Assembly: GCA_900315955.1 (NCBI GenBank)
Contig: ONBC01000001.1
Span: 97,267 to 161,266 of the forward strand
Origin: an uncultured Prevotella sp.
GTDB lineage: Bacteria > Bacteroidota > Bacteroidia > Bacteroidales > Bacteroidaceae
DNA: 64,000 nucleotides
Direction of reading: 5' to 3'
Part shown: piece by piece, positions 1-9,099 of the stretch
Layout of the letters: each line of letters begins with the position of its first letter
How positions within the stretch are numbered: position 1 is the stretch's first letter
Program-made: the position numbers and the translations under genes
Notes under the pieces: model-generated
What the model was told of the DNA's origin: nothing
Seen by the model: only the letters and a program-made list of their open reading frames with translations
The model's database searches: none

Positions 1-1
1 C

Positions 2-916
2 TCGGCCATTGCCTATCATTTCGGGCGAACACTTTCCGACAGTCTGCAAGTACCCATTGGGATCATTTGCAATGCTGTTGGAGGTACTACTACCGAGTCA
101 TGGGTAGGACGGCATACATTAGAATGGGAATTTCCAAACATTCTCTTCGATTGGTATCATAACGACTTTGGCCAACCATGGGCACGCCAAAGAGCTCTCT
201 ATAACGTATCTTTGTCAAAAGCCCAGTGGCAACGTCACCCTTTCGAGCCAGCTTATATGTTTGAAGCAGGAATACTCCCCTTAGAACAATATAATATCAA
301 AGGAGTGTGTTGGTACCAAGGAGAATCAAATGCCCACAATATAGAAACACATGCTAAACTTTTCACGTTACTGGAAAAAAGTTGGAGAGAATATTTCAAG
401 AAACCCGAGCTACCTTTCTATACAGTTCAACTGTCAAGCCTAAATAGACCATCATGGCCCTATTTTAGGAATAGTCAACGCCTGTTAGCCGATAGTCTGT
501 CTCATACCTTTATGGTAGTTACAACAGACTTGGGCGATTCCCTTAATGTGCATTATCCACAGAAAAGACAGGTTGGTGAGCGTCTGGCATGGCAAGCCCT
601 CAAAAATACATACAATCATAATTTGGAGTGGGAAGGACCCGTCTGCATTGAAAAGACGGTAATAGGTGATAAAATCCTTTTAAGATTCAGTCACGCTGAT
701 GGTTTACATGCCAAAGGCCCATTACTAAAAGGTTTTGATATCTCTGGAGATGATGGTATTTATTATCCGGCCGAAGCCTTCATAGAAGGCGACAAAGTAT
801 CAGTATCATGCAAAAAAGTAAGAAAACCAAAATATATAAGATATGGATGGCAGCCTTTCTCAACTGCAAATTTGTTCAATGGGAAAGATTTGCCAGCAAG
901 CACTTTTAAACTATGA
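2..916 (+). CDS. Sialate O-acetylesterase, SGNH/SASA family (5' end outside window)
   Basis: Removes O-acetyl esters from sialic acids so that the lyase can act on them; probably exported. The reading frame is open from base 2, so the start and the nucleophile Ser lie outside the window. Visible family motifs are the Asn-Ala-Val-Gly-Gly-Thr-Thr block near base 90, the WYQGES block near base 310, and a C-terminal HYPQKRQVGERLA stretch that would carry the catalytic His. The stop overlaps the next start (ATGA at 913-916), so it is translationally coupled to the mutarotase gene. The DNA is clearly more AT-rich than the rest of the operon, which suggests a separate origin. Function by family; not tested here. 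Confidence 0.85.
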   Translation, partial: SAIAYHFGRTLSDSLQVPIGIICNAVGGTTTESWVGRHTLEWEFPNILFDWYHNDFGQPWARQRALYNVSLSKAQWQRHPFEPAYMFEAGILPLEQYNIKGVCWYQGESNAHNIETHAKLFTLLEKSWREYFKKPELPFYTVQLSSLNRPSWPYFRNSQRLLADSLSHTFMVVTTDLGDSLNVHYPQKRQVGERLAWQALKNTYNHNLEWEGPVCIEKTVIGDKILLRFSHADGLHAKGPLLKGFDISGDDGIYYPAEAFIEGDKVSVSCKKVRKPKYIRYGWQPFSTANLFNGKDLPASTFKL

Positions 917-1968
917 AAAAGAAAATGTTATTAACTCCAATCTTATGTGCGGCTCCTATCATAAGTTCTATAGGAAGCATTGCATTCCAGCTCATGAAAG
1001 GCTTTCCACACGACGAGCCTGGCATTGAGAAAGGTGTCTCGGCATGCTATGCCGGACGTATCGGATCGACTTTAGTCATAGCCGGCGGCTGCAACTTCCC
1101 CGACAAACCTGTCGCTGAAGGCGGCACAAAGAAATATTATCAAGGCATCTATGCCGCCGAGATTGACAAGAGCGACACGCTCCGGTGGCAGAAGATCGGG
1201 GACCTCCCTAAAGAAGGAGCTTATGGGGTGAGCGTTACGACCGATGACGGCATCATCTGTTTAGGCGGCAATAACAGCCACGAATCGCTCAGCACCGTCA
1301 TCAGGATAAGCATATCCGAAGGTCAAGCCGTGATCGACACGCTGCCTTCCTTGCCGCAACCCATGGACAACTTCACGGGTTCCATGAATGACGGGAAGCT
1401 TTTCATCAGAGGCAATGGCGGCATCTATGTCCTGGACATGAAAGCGCTGTCCGAGGGCTGGAGAAAGGTGTGGGACGCTGACCTTCCGCTTGTTCAACCG
1501 GTAAGTGCTTCGCATGACGGTCATTATTGTGTCTGGGGCGGGTTCACACCCAAACAAGGCGATCGGTTGGCCACGCTCAGCCTCAATGGCATTGAATACG
1601 GCGAGAGCCCGACGTCCGTCGCAGGGCCCGAAGACAAGAACGGTGAGAAAGTTTTCTTAGGCGGTGGATGCGCCGTCAACCTGTCGCCCAACCGGGTGCT
1701 TGCCCTCGGCGGAGTGAATAAAGACGTCTTCCTTAAGGCGGTAAACAGTCCAGAGCCCGGGTATCTCACGCACCCCGTAGCATGGTATAAGTTCAACCCG
1801 AATATCTGTCTGTTTGAGAAAGGACAGTGGACCCTCATCGGCTCCTCTCCCATCACCGCCCGGGCCGGGGCCACGGCGGTGGTGTACAAGGGTGACGTAT
1901 TCCTCATTGGCGGCGAGCTGAAGCCCGGAATTCGCACGCCCGACATCTACCGCATCTCTATCAGATAA
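913..1968 (+). CDS. nanM: N-acetylneuraminate mutarotase/epimerase-like kelch protein
   Basis: Kelch beta-propeller of 351 residues of the cyclically permuted mutarotase family, expected to convert alpha- to beta-N-acetylneuraminate released by sialidases. Kelch-type Gly-Gly pairs recur (IAGGCNFPDKP near residue 55, ICLGGNNSHES, LALGGVNK, VFLIGGELKPG at the C-terminus). An N-terminal hydrophobic stretch (about residues 5-26) looks like a signal peptide. It sits between the O-acetylesterase and the transporter, as expected for sialic acid uptake. The start overlaps the upstream stop by four bases. Assignment rests on family features plus context. Confidence 0.83.
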   Translation: MKKKMLLTPILCAAPIISSIGSIAFQLMKGFPHDEPGIEKGVSACYAGRIGSTLVIAGGCNFPDKPVAEGGTKKYYQGIYAAEIDKSDTLRWQKIGDLPKEGAYGVSVTTDDGIICLGGNNSHESLSTVIRISISEGQAVIDTLPSLPQPMDNFTGSMNDGKLFIRGNGGIYVLDMKALSEGWRKVWDADLPLVQPVSASHDGHYCVWGGFTPKQGDRLATLSLNGIEYGESPTSVAGPEDKNGEKVFLGGGCAVNLSPNRVLALGGVNKDVFLKAVNSPEPGYLTHPVAWYKFNPNICLFEKGQWTLIGSSPITARAGATAVVYKGDVFLIGGELKPGIRTPDIYRISIR

Positions 1969-2023
1969 TGTCATACACCTATAACCATTGACGACACATT
2001 AATATATATAGCAACTGATTGAT

Positions 2024-3256
2024 ATGAACTTAAAGAAGATCTATCCCTGGCTGGTGGTTGCCTTGCTGTGGATCGTAGCCTTGCTCAACTACATGGACCG
2101 GCAGATGCTTTCTACCATGCAGGAAGCCATGAAAGTGGATATTGCAGAGTTGAACAAGGCCGAGGCTTTCGGAGCCCTGATGGCCGTCTTCCTTTGGATA
2201 TACGGCCTTGTGAGTCCGTTTGCCGGATTCGTAGCCGACCGGTTCAGCAAGAAATGGCTGGTAGTGATCAGTTTGTTTGTCTGGTCAGCCGTCACCTTCC
2301 TCATGGGCTTCGCGACAACGTTTGACCAGCTGTATGTGCTGCGCGCGCTGATGGGTATCAGCGAGGCACTTTACATCCCCTCCGCCCTGACGCTCATCGC
2401 CGACTGGCACACCGGGAAGTCGCGTTCATTAGCCATCGGCATCCACATGACCGGCCTCTATACCGGCCAGGCCATTGGCGGATTCGGCGCTACCGTAGCG
2501 GCTGCCTTCTCCTGGGAAGAGACTTTCCATGGGTTCGGACTGATAGGCATAGCCTATTCTATCATCCTCATCGTCTGTCTTCGCGACAATCCGGCCAACA
2601 AGATACAGACGACTCCTAAAGCGCAGCCCAAACAGGCTGTCAACCCCCTTAAAGGAATGGCCGCGATCCTATCCAACTGGGCTTTCTGGGTCATCCTGTT
2701 CTATTTTACGGCACCAAGCCTTCCCGGATGGGCTGTCCGCAATTGGCTGCCGACACTTTTTGCCCAGGATCTGAACATTCCCATGTCAAACGCCGGCCCC
2801 GTCTCCACCATCACGATAGCCTTCTCCTCATTCATCGGAGTGATAGCCGGGGGCATACTCTCCGACCGCTGGGTGCAGCACAATATCCGGGGACGCATCT
2901 ATACGAGTGCCATCGGCCTTGCGCTCACCATACCGGCGCTTGTCTTCTTAGGTTTCGGGCACAGCCTGACAGCCGTCGTAAGCGCGGGTCTGTGCTTCGG
3001 CATAGGCTACGGCATGTTCGATGCCAACAACATGCCTATTCTCTGCCAAATTATCCCGACCCACTATCGTGCCACAGCATACGGACTGATGAACATGACG
3101 GGGGTGTTCGCCGGAGCGCTCATCACGCAGATCTTAGGCAAATGGAGCGACGGCGGCGAACTGGGGCTTGGCTTCGCCTTGCTTGGCGGCATCGTCGCCT
3201 TAGCTGTCATTCTGCAACTCGCCTGTCTCAGACCTACCACGGACAATAAGGAATGA
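2024..3256 (+). CDS. MFS transporter, probable sialic acid permease
   Basis: Inner-membrane major facilitator of 410 residues with about 12 predicted membrane segments. The loop between helices 2 and 3 carries the MFS signature (GFVADRFSKKW, near residue 68), and a second copy (GGILSDRW) lies near residue 285. N-terminal residues NYMDRQ match the ACS/hexuronate-type subfamily that includes known sialic acid permeases. Lying 55 bp after the mutarotase and 44 bp before nanA, it most likely imports N-acetylneuraminate. Substrate is inferred from context only; a hexuronate or other acidic sugar is possible. Confidence 0.82.
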   Translation: MNLKKIYPWLVVALLWIVALLNYMDRQMLSTMQEAMKVDIAELNKAEAFGALMAVFLWIYGLVSPFAGFVADRFSKKWLVVISLFVWSAVTFLMGFATTFDQLYVLRALMGISEALYIPSALTLIADWHTGKSRSLAIGIHMTGLYTGQAIGGFGATVAAAFSWEETFHGFGLIGIAYSIILIVCLRDNPANKIQTTPKAQPKQAVNPLKGMAAILSNWAFWVILFYFTAPSLPGWAVRNWLPTLFAQDLNIPMSNAGPVSTITIAFSSFIGVIAGGILSDRWVQHNIRGRIYTSAIGLALTIPALVFLGFGHSLTAVVSAGLCFGIGYGMFDANNMPILCQIIPTHYRATAYGLMNMTGVFAGALITQILGKWSDGGELGLGFALLGGIVALAVILQLACLRPTTDNKE

Positions 3257-3300
3257 TGTTTCCAACTATATATTCGTTAACTCTTTAAGCACAAAATATT

Positions 3301-4218
3301 ATGGAAAAAATTATCGGACTGATAGATGCTCCGTTCACTCCGTTCCATGCCAATGGAGATGTCAACCTGGAGCCGATTGAGACCTATGCCAACATGTTGG
3401 CCAAGAACGGACTGAAAGGCGTGTTTATCAACGGCTCGTCCGGCGAAGGATATATGCTGACCGTGGAAGAGCGCATGCAGCTGGCCGAGCGCTGGGTGGC
3501 AGTCGCCCCAAAGGACTTCAAGGTCATCGTGCACGTTGGCAGCTGCTGCCTGCGTGACAGCGTGCGTCTGGCCAAGCATGCACAGCAATTAGGCGTGTGG
3601 GGCATTGGCTCCATGGCTCCCCCCTTCCCACATATTGGCAGAATAGAAGAGCTCGTGGAATACTGCGAGACGATAGCTGCCGCTGCTCCAAATCTTCCTT
3701 TCTACTACTATCACATTCCTGCCTTCAACGGCGCCTACCTGCCGATGCTCGACCTGCTGAAAGCCGTTGACGGACGCATACCCAACTTTGCGGGTATCAA
3801 ATATACCTATGAGAGCCTGTACGAATATAACCAGTGCCGGCTCTATAAGAACAACAAGTACGACATGCTTCATGGTCAGGACGAGACCATCCTGCCCTCC
3901 CTCGCACAGGGCGGAGCCAAAGGCGGCATCGGCGGAACGACAAACTACAACGGGCGCTGCCTCGTCTCCATCATCGACTACTGGAACAAAGGTGAGCTCG
4001 AGAAAGCACGCGAGGCACAGAACTATGCGCAGGCTGTCATCAACGTCATCTGCCACTTCCGCGGCAACATCGTCGGCGGCAAACGGATCATGAAGCTCAT
4101 GGGATTCGACTTGGGACCCAACCGCGTGCCGTTCCGTAACATGACCGACGAGGAAGAACAACAAATGAAAAAGGAATTGGAGGAGATCGACTTCTTCAAC
4201 CATTGCAATATCTTCTAA
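3301..4218 (+). CDS. nanA: N-acetylneuraminate lyase
   Basis: Class I aldolase of the DapA/NanA family, 305 residues, cleaving N-acetylneuraminate to N-acetylmannosamine and pyruvate in the cytoplasm. The GSSGE pyruvate-binding motif is at residues 45-49, the proton-relay tyrosine in the FYYYHIPA block near 137, and the Schiff-base lysine in GIKYT at 167. FNG and GGIGGTTNY segments further support the NanA branch over dihydrodipicolinate synthase. Its place behind esterase, mutarotase and permease makes the sialic acid role firm. No nanE or nanK is seen downstream, so later steps must be encoded elsewhere. Confidence 0.93.
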   Translation: MEKIIGLIDAPFTPFHANGDVNLEPIETYANMLAKNGLKGVFINGSSGEGYMLTVEERMQLAERWVAVAPKDFKVIVHVGSCCLRDSVRLAKHAQQLGVWGIGSMAPPFPHIGRIEELVEYCETIAAAAPNLPFYYYHIPAFNGAYLPMLDLLKAVDGRIPNFAGIKYTYESLYEYNQCRLYKNNKYDMLHGQDETILPSLAQGGAKGGIGGTTNYNGRCLVSIIDYWNKGELEKAREAQNYAQAVINVICHFRGNIVGGKRIMKLMGFDLGPNRVPFRNMTDEEEQQMKKELEEIDFFNHCNIF

Positions 4219-4222
4219 GCCT

Positions 4223-5002
4223 ATGGAAAAGAATCGTGAATTCGACCTGTCTGTGTCCACCTACGGTGTTGCCCGACAGAACAATTACGATGTCGTCATC
4301 CTTCCGTGGGGCGCCACAGAGCCGCATAATCTCCATCTGCCCTATCTGACCGACTGCATCCTCTCGCATGACATCGCGGTGGAGGCAGCCGTGAAAGCCT
4401 TCCGGCAGTTTGGCATACGGGCAATGGTCATGCCGCCGGTGCAGATGGGCTCACAGAATCCCGGACAGCGCGACCTGTCGTTCTGCGTGCATTATCGCTA
4501 TGAGACACAACGGGCCATACTCTCCGACCTTGTGGCCAACCTCCATCACCAAGGCATGCGGAAGATGCTGATCATCAACGGACACGGAGGCAACAACTTC
4601 AAGAACATGATACGCGACCTGACGGTAGAGTATCCCGATTTCATGATTGCCACCGGCGAATGGTTCAAAATGGCTGACCCACACAAGTTCTTTGACCAGC
4701 CCGGTGACCATGCCGACGAGGTGGAGACATCGGTCATGATGTACTATCATCCCGAATTAGTGAATCTCGACGAGGCAGGACCCGGAAAAGGCAAAGGCTT
4801 CAAGCTTGAAGCCCTCAAGAACCATTCTGTCTGGATGCCGCGCAACTGGGGGAAGATCTCTCCCCACGACACAGGCGTTGGCGATCCATCCCGCTCTACA
4901 GCAGAGAAAGGAAAGCGATTTGCAGAGGCTGTGACTGATCAATACGCGCGGTTTCTCAACGACTTCGCGAAAGTCAGGGATGAAGATGAACTGTACGAAT
5001 AG
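4223..5002 (+). CDS. Creatininase-family amidohydrolase in sialic acid operon
   Basis: Protein of 259 residues with the full creatininase metal site: LPWGATEPH (Glu33, His35) with Asp44, the NGHGGN turn (His121) and GDHADEVETS (Glu168). Family members hydrolyse cyclic amides or related C-N bonds (creatinine, N-formyl amide intermediates, cofactor precursors). It starts four bases after the nanA stop, so it is almost certainly co-transcribed. No creatine or riboflavin-like pathway is nearby. A role on a sialic acid derivative is inference from position; substrate unknown. Confidence 0.82.
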   Translation: MEKNREFDLSVSTYGVARQNNYDVVILPWGATEPHNLHLPYLTDCILSHDIAVEAAVKAFRQFGIRAMVMPPVQMGSQNPGQRDLSFCVHYRYETQRAILSDLVANLHHQGMRKMLIINGHGGNNFKNMIRDLTVEYPDFMIATGEWFKMADPHKFFDQPGDHADEVETSVMMYYHPELVNLDEAGPGKGKGFKLEALKNHSVWMPRNWGKISPHDTGVGDPSRSTAEKGKRFAEAVTDQYARFLNDFAKVRDEDELYE

Positions 5003-5142
5003 GCACAACAATTCGTGTCTCAAAGTTCCATGTCTCAGCGTAAGCCTCTCAAAAAACGACCCGGCAACAACATCTTCTTGATGATTTATTTGTCTGTCTC
5101 AAGAATTATTGCGAAATTTGCAAGAAGAGATACGCTAATATA

Positions 5143-6240
5143 ATGGAAAAGAGAAAAGTAGCCCTCATCACGGGCATCACGGGGCAGGACGGTTCCTACC
5201 TGTCAGAGTTCTTGTTGGACAAAGGTTATGACGTGCACGGCATCATCCGCCGCTCCTCGGTCGATTTCCGTCCACGCATCGCTCACTTAGAAGGACAACC
5301 ACATTTTCACCTCCACTACGCTGACCTGAGCGACTCGATGAGCATCGTCGGGCTGGTGGCCTTGGTCCGCCCAACGGAGATCTACAACCTCGCGGCGCAG
5401 AGCCACGTGCAGGTGAGCTTCGACTCTCCTGAATATACGGCAGATGTCGATGCCGTCGGTGTACTGCGTATTCTTGAGGCTGTGCGCCAGACAGGACTGA
5501 CCGACTCCTGTCGTATCTACCAGGCTTCGACCTCGGAGCTCTACGGAAAGGTGGAGGAAGTGCCGCAGAACGAGAACACGCCGTTCCATCCCTACTCGCC
5601 CTATGCCGTCGCCAAGCAGTACGGCTATTGGATCGTACGCGAATATCGCGATGCTTACAACATGTTCGCCTGCAACGGTATCCTCTTCAACCATGAGAGT
5701 GAGCGCCGCGGTGAGACCTTTGTGACGCGCAAGATAACGCTCGCCGCTGCCCGTATCAAACAGGGCAAGCAGGACAAGCTCTACCTGGGTAACCTCTCCA
5801 GCCGCCGCGACTGGGGCTATGCCAAAGATTACGTGCAGTGTATGTGGCTCATCCTGCAGAACAGTAAACCCGACGACTTCGTCATTGCCACAGGCAAGCA
5901 GCACACCGTGCGCGAGTTTGCGACCCTCGCCTTCCACGACGTGGGCATCGAGCTCGAATGGCAAGGCGAAGGGGCTGACGAGAAAGGTATCGATAAAGCT
6001 ACGGGAAAAGTGCTCGTGGAGGTGTCACCCGACTTCTATCGTCCCACGGATGTCGTGAACCTCTGGGGCGATCCGACAAAGGCAAAGGCTGAACTGGGAT
6101 GGAACCCGACACAGACAACGTTTGAAGAACTGGTCAAGATCATGGTTGACTCAGACATGAAGAAAGTGGCTGCCGACGATGCTGCGGCCCGCGTGCGCGT
6201 GAACCTCGAAGAATATCTCGAGAAAGGTATCGTGAAATAG
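5143..6240 (+). CDS. gmd: GDP-mannose 4,6-dehydratase
   Basis: Extended short-chain dehydrogenase of 365 residues that makes GDP-4-keto-6-deoxy-mannose, the precursor of GDP-fucose and related deoxysugars. The NAD(P)-binding GITGQDG is at residues 11-17, the active-site YxxxK at Tyr154/Lys158, and the conserved [16 protein letters not shown] stretch follows. Length matches the family. The usual partner, GDP-fucose synthase, is not next to it. It is separated from the sialic acid operon by 140 bp that contain a GAAATTTG sequence near 5113, an imperfect Bacteroidota -7 box, so it may have its own promoter. Confidence 0.95.
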   Translation: MEKRKVALITGITGQDGSYLSEFLLDKGYDVHGIIRRSSVDFRPRIAHLEGQPHFHLHYADLSDSMSIVGLVALVRPTEIYNLAAQSHVQVSFDSPEYTADVDAVGVLRILEAVRQTGLTDSCRIYQASTSELYGKVEEVPQNENTPFHPYSPYAVAKQYGYWIVREYRDAYNMFACNGILFNHESERRGETFVTRKITLAAARIKQGKQDKLYLGNLSSRRDWGYAKDYVQCMWLILQNSKPDDFVIATGKQHTVREFATLAFHDVGIELEWQGEGADEKGIDKATGKVLVEVSPDFYRPTDVVNLWGDPTKAKAELGWNPTQTTFEELVKIMVDSDMKKVAADDAAARVRVNLEEYLEKGIVK

Positions 6241-6318
6241 TGCTGAGTCCTTGCTCTCGGAACGATTTATGCTATTAGACCGACTGCTTCCTTATCGGAA
6301 ACGGCCGGCCTTATCAAT

Positions 6319-6738
6319 TTATAATAGCCCTTTCATTAATATTAGCTTGAAATCGGATAACTTAATAATTCGAGTTGAATGATATTGATCTAAAACCATT
6401 AAGTCTGCATCTCCACTTACAATATAATCTGCTCCAATGGTTTCAGCTAAGGATAGTAGGTAGACATCTTTTGGATCACGTACAGAGTTATAAGGAGCTT
6501 CAGCTTTTATGTCTGTACTGTGGCAAAAAACGTTGATAATTGCAAACAAATCTGTTATGTCATTAGGCCTAAGATATTTTGCAATTTTCCCTCTATTAGC
6601 TACATCTATTATTTCAGCTATTAGTTGTGGGCATACAAATACCTCAACCCGACTATCAGTCAGTATGCTACGCATTAACTAAGACTGATGCCCAATGAGA
6701 AAAGAAATCCAGATATTAGTATCTAAAATTACTCTCAT
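6319..6738 (-). pseudogene. PIN-domain toxin (VapC-like), interrupted by an in-frame TAG
   Basis: Reading from an ATG at 6738 gives MRVILDTNIWISFLIGHQS, a typical PIN N-terminus with the first catalytic Asp (residue 6), followed by TAG at 6681-6679. The same frame then continues without a gap into a PIN body of about 118 residues, with SVRDPKD and GADYIVSGDADL supplying the remaining acidic residues. The ATG overlaps the antitoxin stop (ATGA). Restart at the ATG at 6675 would lack the first Asp, so the toxin is expected to be inactive. A single base change explains the break. Confidence 0.8.
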
Positions 6739-6953
6739 TTAGAGTATCTTAAAGCTTTGACTTCATTCATAATATCTTCTTCGCTTAAATCAGCATTGGA
6801 AGGTCTATTGTTAATAAAACGGTCGAGAAGCTGTTCTCTTGTTTCTGCTTTCCATCCGAACTTCCTTATCAATTCACGGAGCAATGGCCAGTCTATCTTT
6901 GGCACATTAATATAAACTCCCTGTGTCGCTGCATTTCTTGCTATTGTTGCCAT
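6735..6953 (-). CDS. Antitoxin of the PIN toxin pair (VapB-like)
   Basis: Small protein of 72 residues upstream of and overlapping the PIN gene by four bases, the classic antitoxin-first arrangement. The N-terminus (VYINVP followed by a helix-rich DWPLLRELIRKFGW) resembles a DNA-binding end, and the acidic C-terminus (SNADLSEEDIMNEVKALRY) resembles a toxin-wrapping tail. It should neutralise the toxin and repress its own promoter. The segment is much more AT-rich than its neighbours, in keeping with mobile toxin-antitoxin modules. Family name inferred from context, not from a strong motif. Confidence 0.65.
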   Translation of the reverse strand: MATIARNAATQGVYINVPKIDWPLLRELIRKFGWKAETREQLLDRFINNRPSNADLSEEDIMNEVKALRYSK

Positions 6954-7151
6954 AATCTGTCTTTTTATTGATAGGGACGAATTTACAACTTATATTCTAA
7001 TATTGCAAATATTTCGGATGGAATTTACAGCTTTTTTGTCTTGATTGAAGGTACTGACAATGAACATGTCCATTCCCTTTATCTCGCTCTTTCGGTTTGG
7101 AACACTTTTTGTGTGTATGTTTGCGGTTACGATTACGCAAATAATACAGTT

Positions 7152-9059
7152 ATGAAGAAACCGACAACGCCGGATAAACGGCAACAATTTTTCAACTGGA
7201 ACGGAGTGTTCTTTGGCATTCTGATTCTGTTGCTCCTCAATACGCTCTTGGCTCCGCACATCGGGTCGTCACAGATCAAAGACGCCGACTACGGTACCTT
7301 CATCAGTGAGCTCAACAAAGGTAAAGTATCAAAAGTAGTCATCAAGGACGGCTATGTCTATTATGACATTCCGGCAGCGAAAAGCAAGGAATCTGCCAAA
7401 ACGTCAAAGACAAGCAATCCTTTCCTGACTCCTCAGAACGAGCCACAGACCTATCGCACGCCGGAGGTTAACGACCCGCAACTGGTCAACCGACTGCTGA
7501 AAGCCAAAGCGCCGACGAAAAGCGGGAAAGTAGAGATCTCGAAAGATGTACCGCAGAAGAATTCTCCGTTGGTTGACTTCTTCGTGTGGTGGATTCTTCC
7601 TGGTCTCATCTTCTGGTGGATCTGGCGCGCCGGAACCAACAAGATGCTCAAAGGCGGACTCGGGGGCGGCGGATTCCTCTCTGTAGGCAAGTCGGGAGCC
7701 AAGGTCTATGCCGAGAGCGATGTGAAGACCCGATTCAGTGATGTTGCCGGGCAGGACGAAGCCAAGGCGACGCTCATGGAACTTGTCGACTTTCTTCATA
7801 ATCCCAAGAAATATACAGCCTTAGGAGCCAGGTTGCCTAAGGGTGCCTTGCTCGTCGGTCCTCCGGGCACCGGCAAGACGCTGATAGCGCGTGCCGTAGC
7901 CGGTGAGGCGCATGTGCCGTTCTTCTCTATCAGCGGCTCCGAGTTTGTACAGATGTTCGTCGGCATGGGTGCCGCGAAAGTCCGCGACCTCTTCCGTCAG
8001 GCTGCCCAGAAAGCACCGTGTATCATCTTCATTGATGAGATTGATGCCATTGGTAAGAGTCGTGATCAGGCAATGGGCAACGATGAGCGTGAGCAGACGC
8101 TGAACCAGTTGCTCACCGAGATGGATGGCTTCGATGCCACGAAAGGTGTCGTCATCCTCGCTGCCACGAACCGTCCGGAGAGTCTGGATAAGGCTTTGCT
8201 CCGCCCAGGCCGTTTCGACCGTCGTGTCATCATGGAACTGCCGGATCTGGAAGGCCGCAAGGCCATCTTCAAAGTACACCTGAAAGATGTGAAGCATGCC
8301 GACATCGACCTCGATGCCGTAGGGCGTGCCACGGCTGGCTCGAGTGGCGCCGACATTGCCAACATCGTCAACGAGGCTGCGCTGAGAGCTGTACGACTCG
8401 GGGAGAAAGCCGTGACGACCACGGATATCGAGGAGAGTGTGGAGACGGTCATCGCCGGAGAGCAAAAGAAAGGTGCCGTCATCTCACCCGAGGAGAAACG
8501 TATTATCAGTTACCATGAGATTGGACACGCGATGGTCGCCGCCATGCAGACCGGCACAGCGCCTATCCAAAAGATCACCATCGTACCGCGTACGAGCGGT
8601 GCCCTTGGTTACACCATGCAGGTCGATGCCGGTGAGAAACATCTGATGAGCAAGACAGAACTGCTTGAGCGCATCACCACCCTCACGGGCGGCCGCGCTG
8701 CCGAGGAGGTGATGTGCCATACATGCACGACAGGTGCCTCCAACGACATCGAGAAAGCCACGCAGCTCGCCCGCGCCATGATCACGACCTACGGGATGAG
8801 TGACCACTTCGGTATGGTACAACTGGAGCAGCAGCGCAACCGTTATCTCGGCGGTGCCTCCGACCTCACGTGCAGTCCAGAGACTGCCAAGGCTATCGAC
8901 GACGAGGTGTCGCAGATCGTCAAGGAGGCCCACGCCAAAGCTGTGAAGATCATCACGGAGAATCAGGACAAGATGAATGCTGCCGCTGCCATCCTCCTCA
9001 AGAAAGAGACCATCACCGGCAAGGAGTTCATGGAGGTGATAAAAACTTCCAACTCTTAA
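7152..9059 (+). CDS. ftsH: ATP-dependent zinc metalloprotease FtsH
   Basis: Membrane-anchored AAA+ protease of 635 residues that degrades misassembled membrane proteins and short-lived cytoplasmic regulators. Two membrane segments (about 18-35 and 144-160) flank a periplasmic domain. Walker A GPPGTGKT is at 236-243, Walker [11 protein letters not shown] ends at 300, the second-region-of-homology Arg finger block is RPGRFDRR, and the zinc site HEIGH starts at His455 with a distal [12 protein letters not shown] block. The start is the ATG at 7152; the upstream in-frame extension from 7041 is low in similarity and ignored. The last codons (TSNS and stop) lie inside an AACTC repeat tract. Confidence 0.96.
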   Translation: MKKPTTPDKRQQFFNWNGVFFGILILLLLNTLLAPHIGSSQIKDADYGTFISELNKGKVSKVVIKDGYVYYDIPAAKSKESAKTSKTSNPFLTPQNEPQTYRTPEVNDPQLVNRLLKAKAPTKSGKVEISKDVPQKNSPLVDFFVWWILPGLIFWWIWRAGTNKMLKGGLGGGGFLSVGKSGAKVYAESDVKTRFSDVAGQDEAKATLMELVDFLHNPKKYTALGARLPKGALLVGPPGTGKTLIARAVAGEAHVPFFSISGSEFVQMFVGMGAAKVRDLFRQAAQKAPCIIFIDEIDAIGKSRDQAMGNDEREQTLNQLLTEMDGFDATKGVVILAATNRPESLDKALLRPGRFDRRVIMELPDLEGRKAIFKVHLKDVKHADIDLDAVGRATAGSSGADIANIVNEAALRAVRLGEKAVTTTDIEESVETVIAGEQKKGAVISPEEKRIISYHEIGHAMVAAMQTGTAPIQKITIVPRTSGALGYTMQVDAGEKHLMSKTELLERITTLTGGRAAEEVMCHTCTTGASNDIEKATQLARAMITTYGMSDHFGMVQLEQQRNRYLGGASDLTCSPETAKAIDDEVSQIVKEAHAKAVKIITENQDKMNAAAAILLKKETITGKEFMEVIKTSNS

Positions 9060-9099
9060 CTCCCAACTCTTAACTCATAACTCTTAACTTCTAACTCCC
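9044..9099. repeat. AACTC/AACTT short tandem repeat, tract 1
   Basis: Degenerate 8-9 bp units such as TTAACTCCC and TAACTCATA between two convergent genes. The tract supplies the stop codon of ftsH (TAA at 9057-9059) and, read on the other strand, the last codons and stop of the patB-like gene (9084-9086). Confidence 0.8.

Noticed and set aside
6679-6681. Genome-wide recoding of TAG as a sense codon
   Set aside because: Many intact genes in the window end in TAG at the expected place, so the two internal TAGs are better read as lesions or errors.
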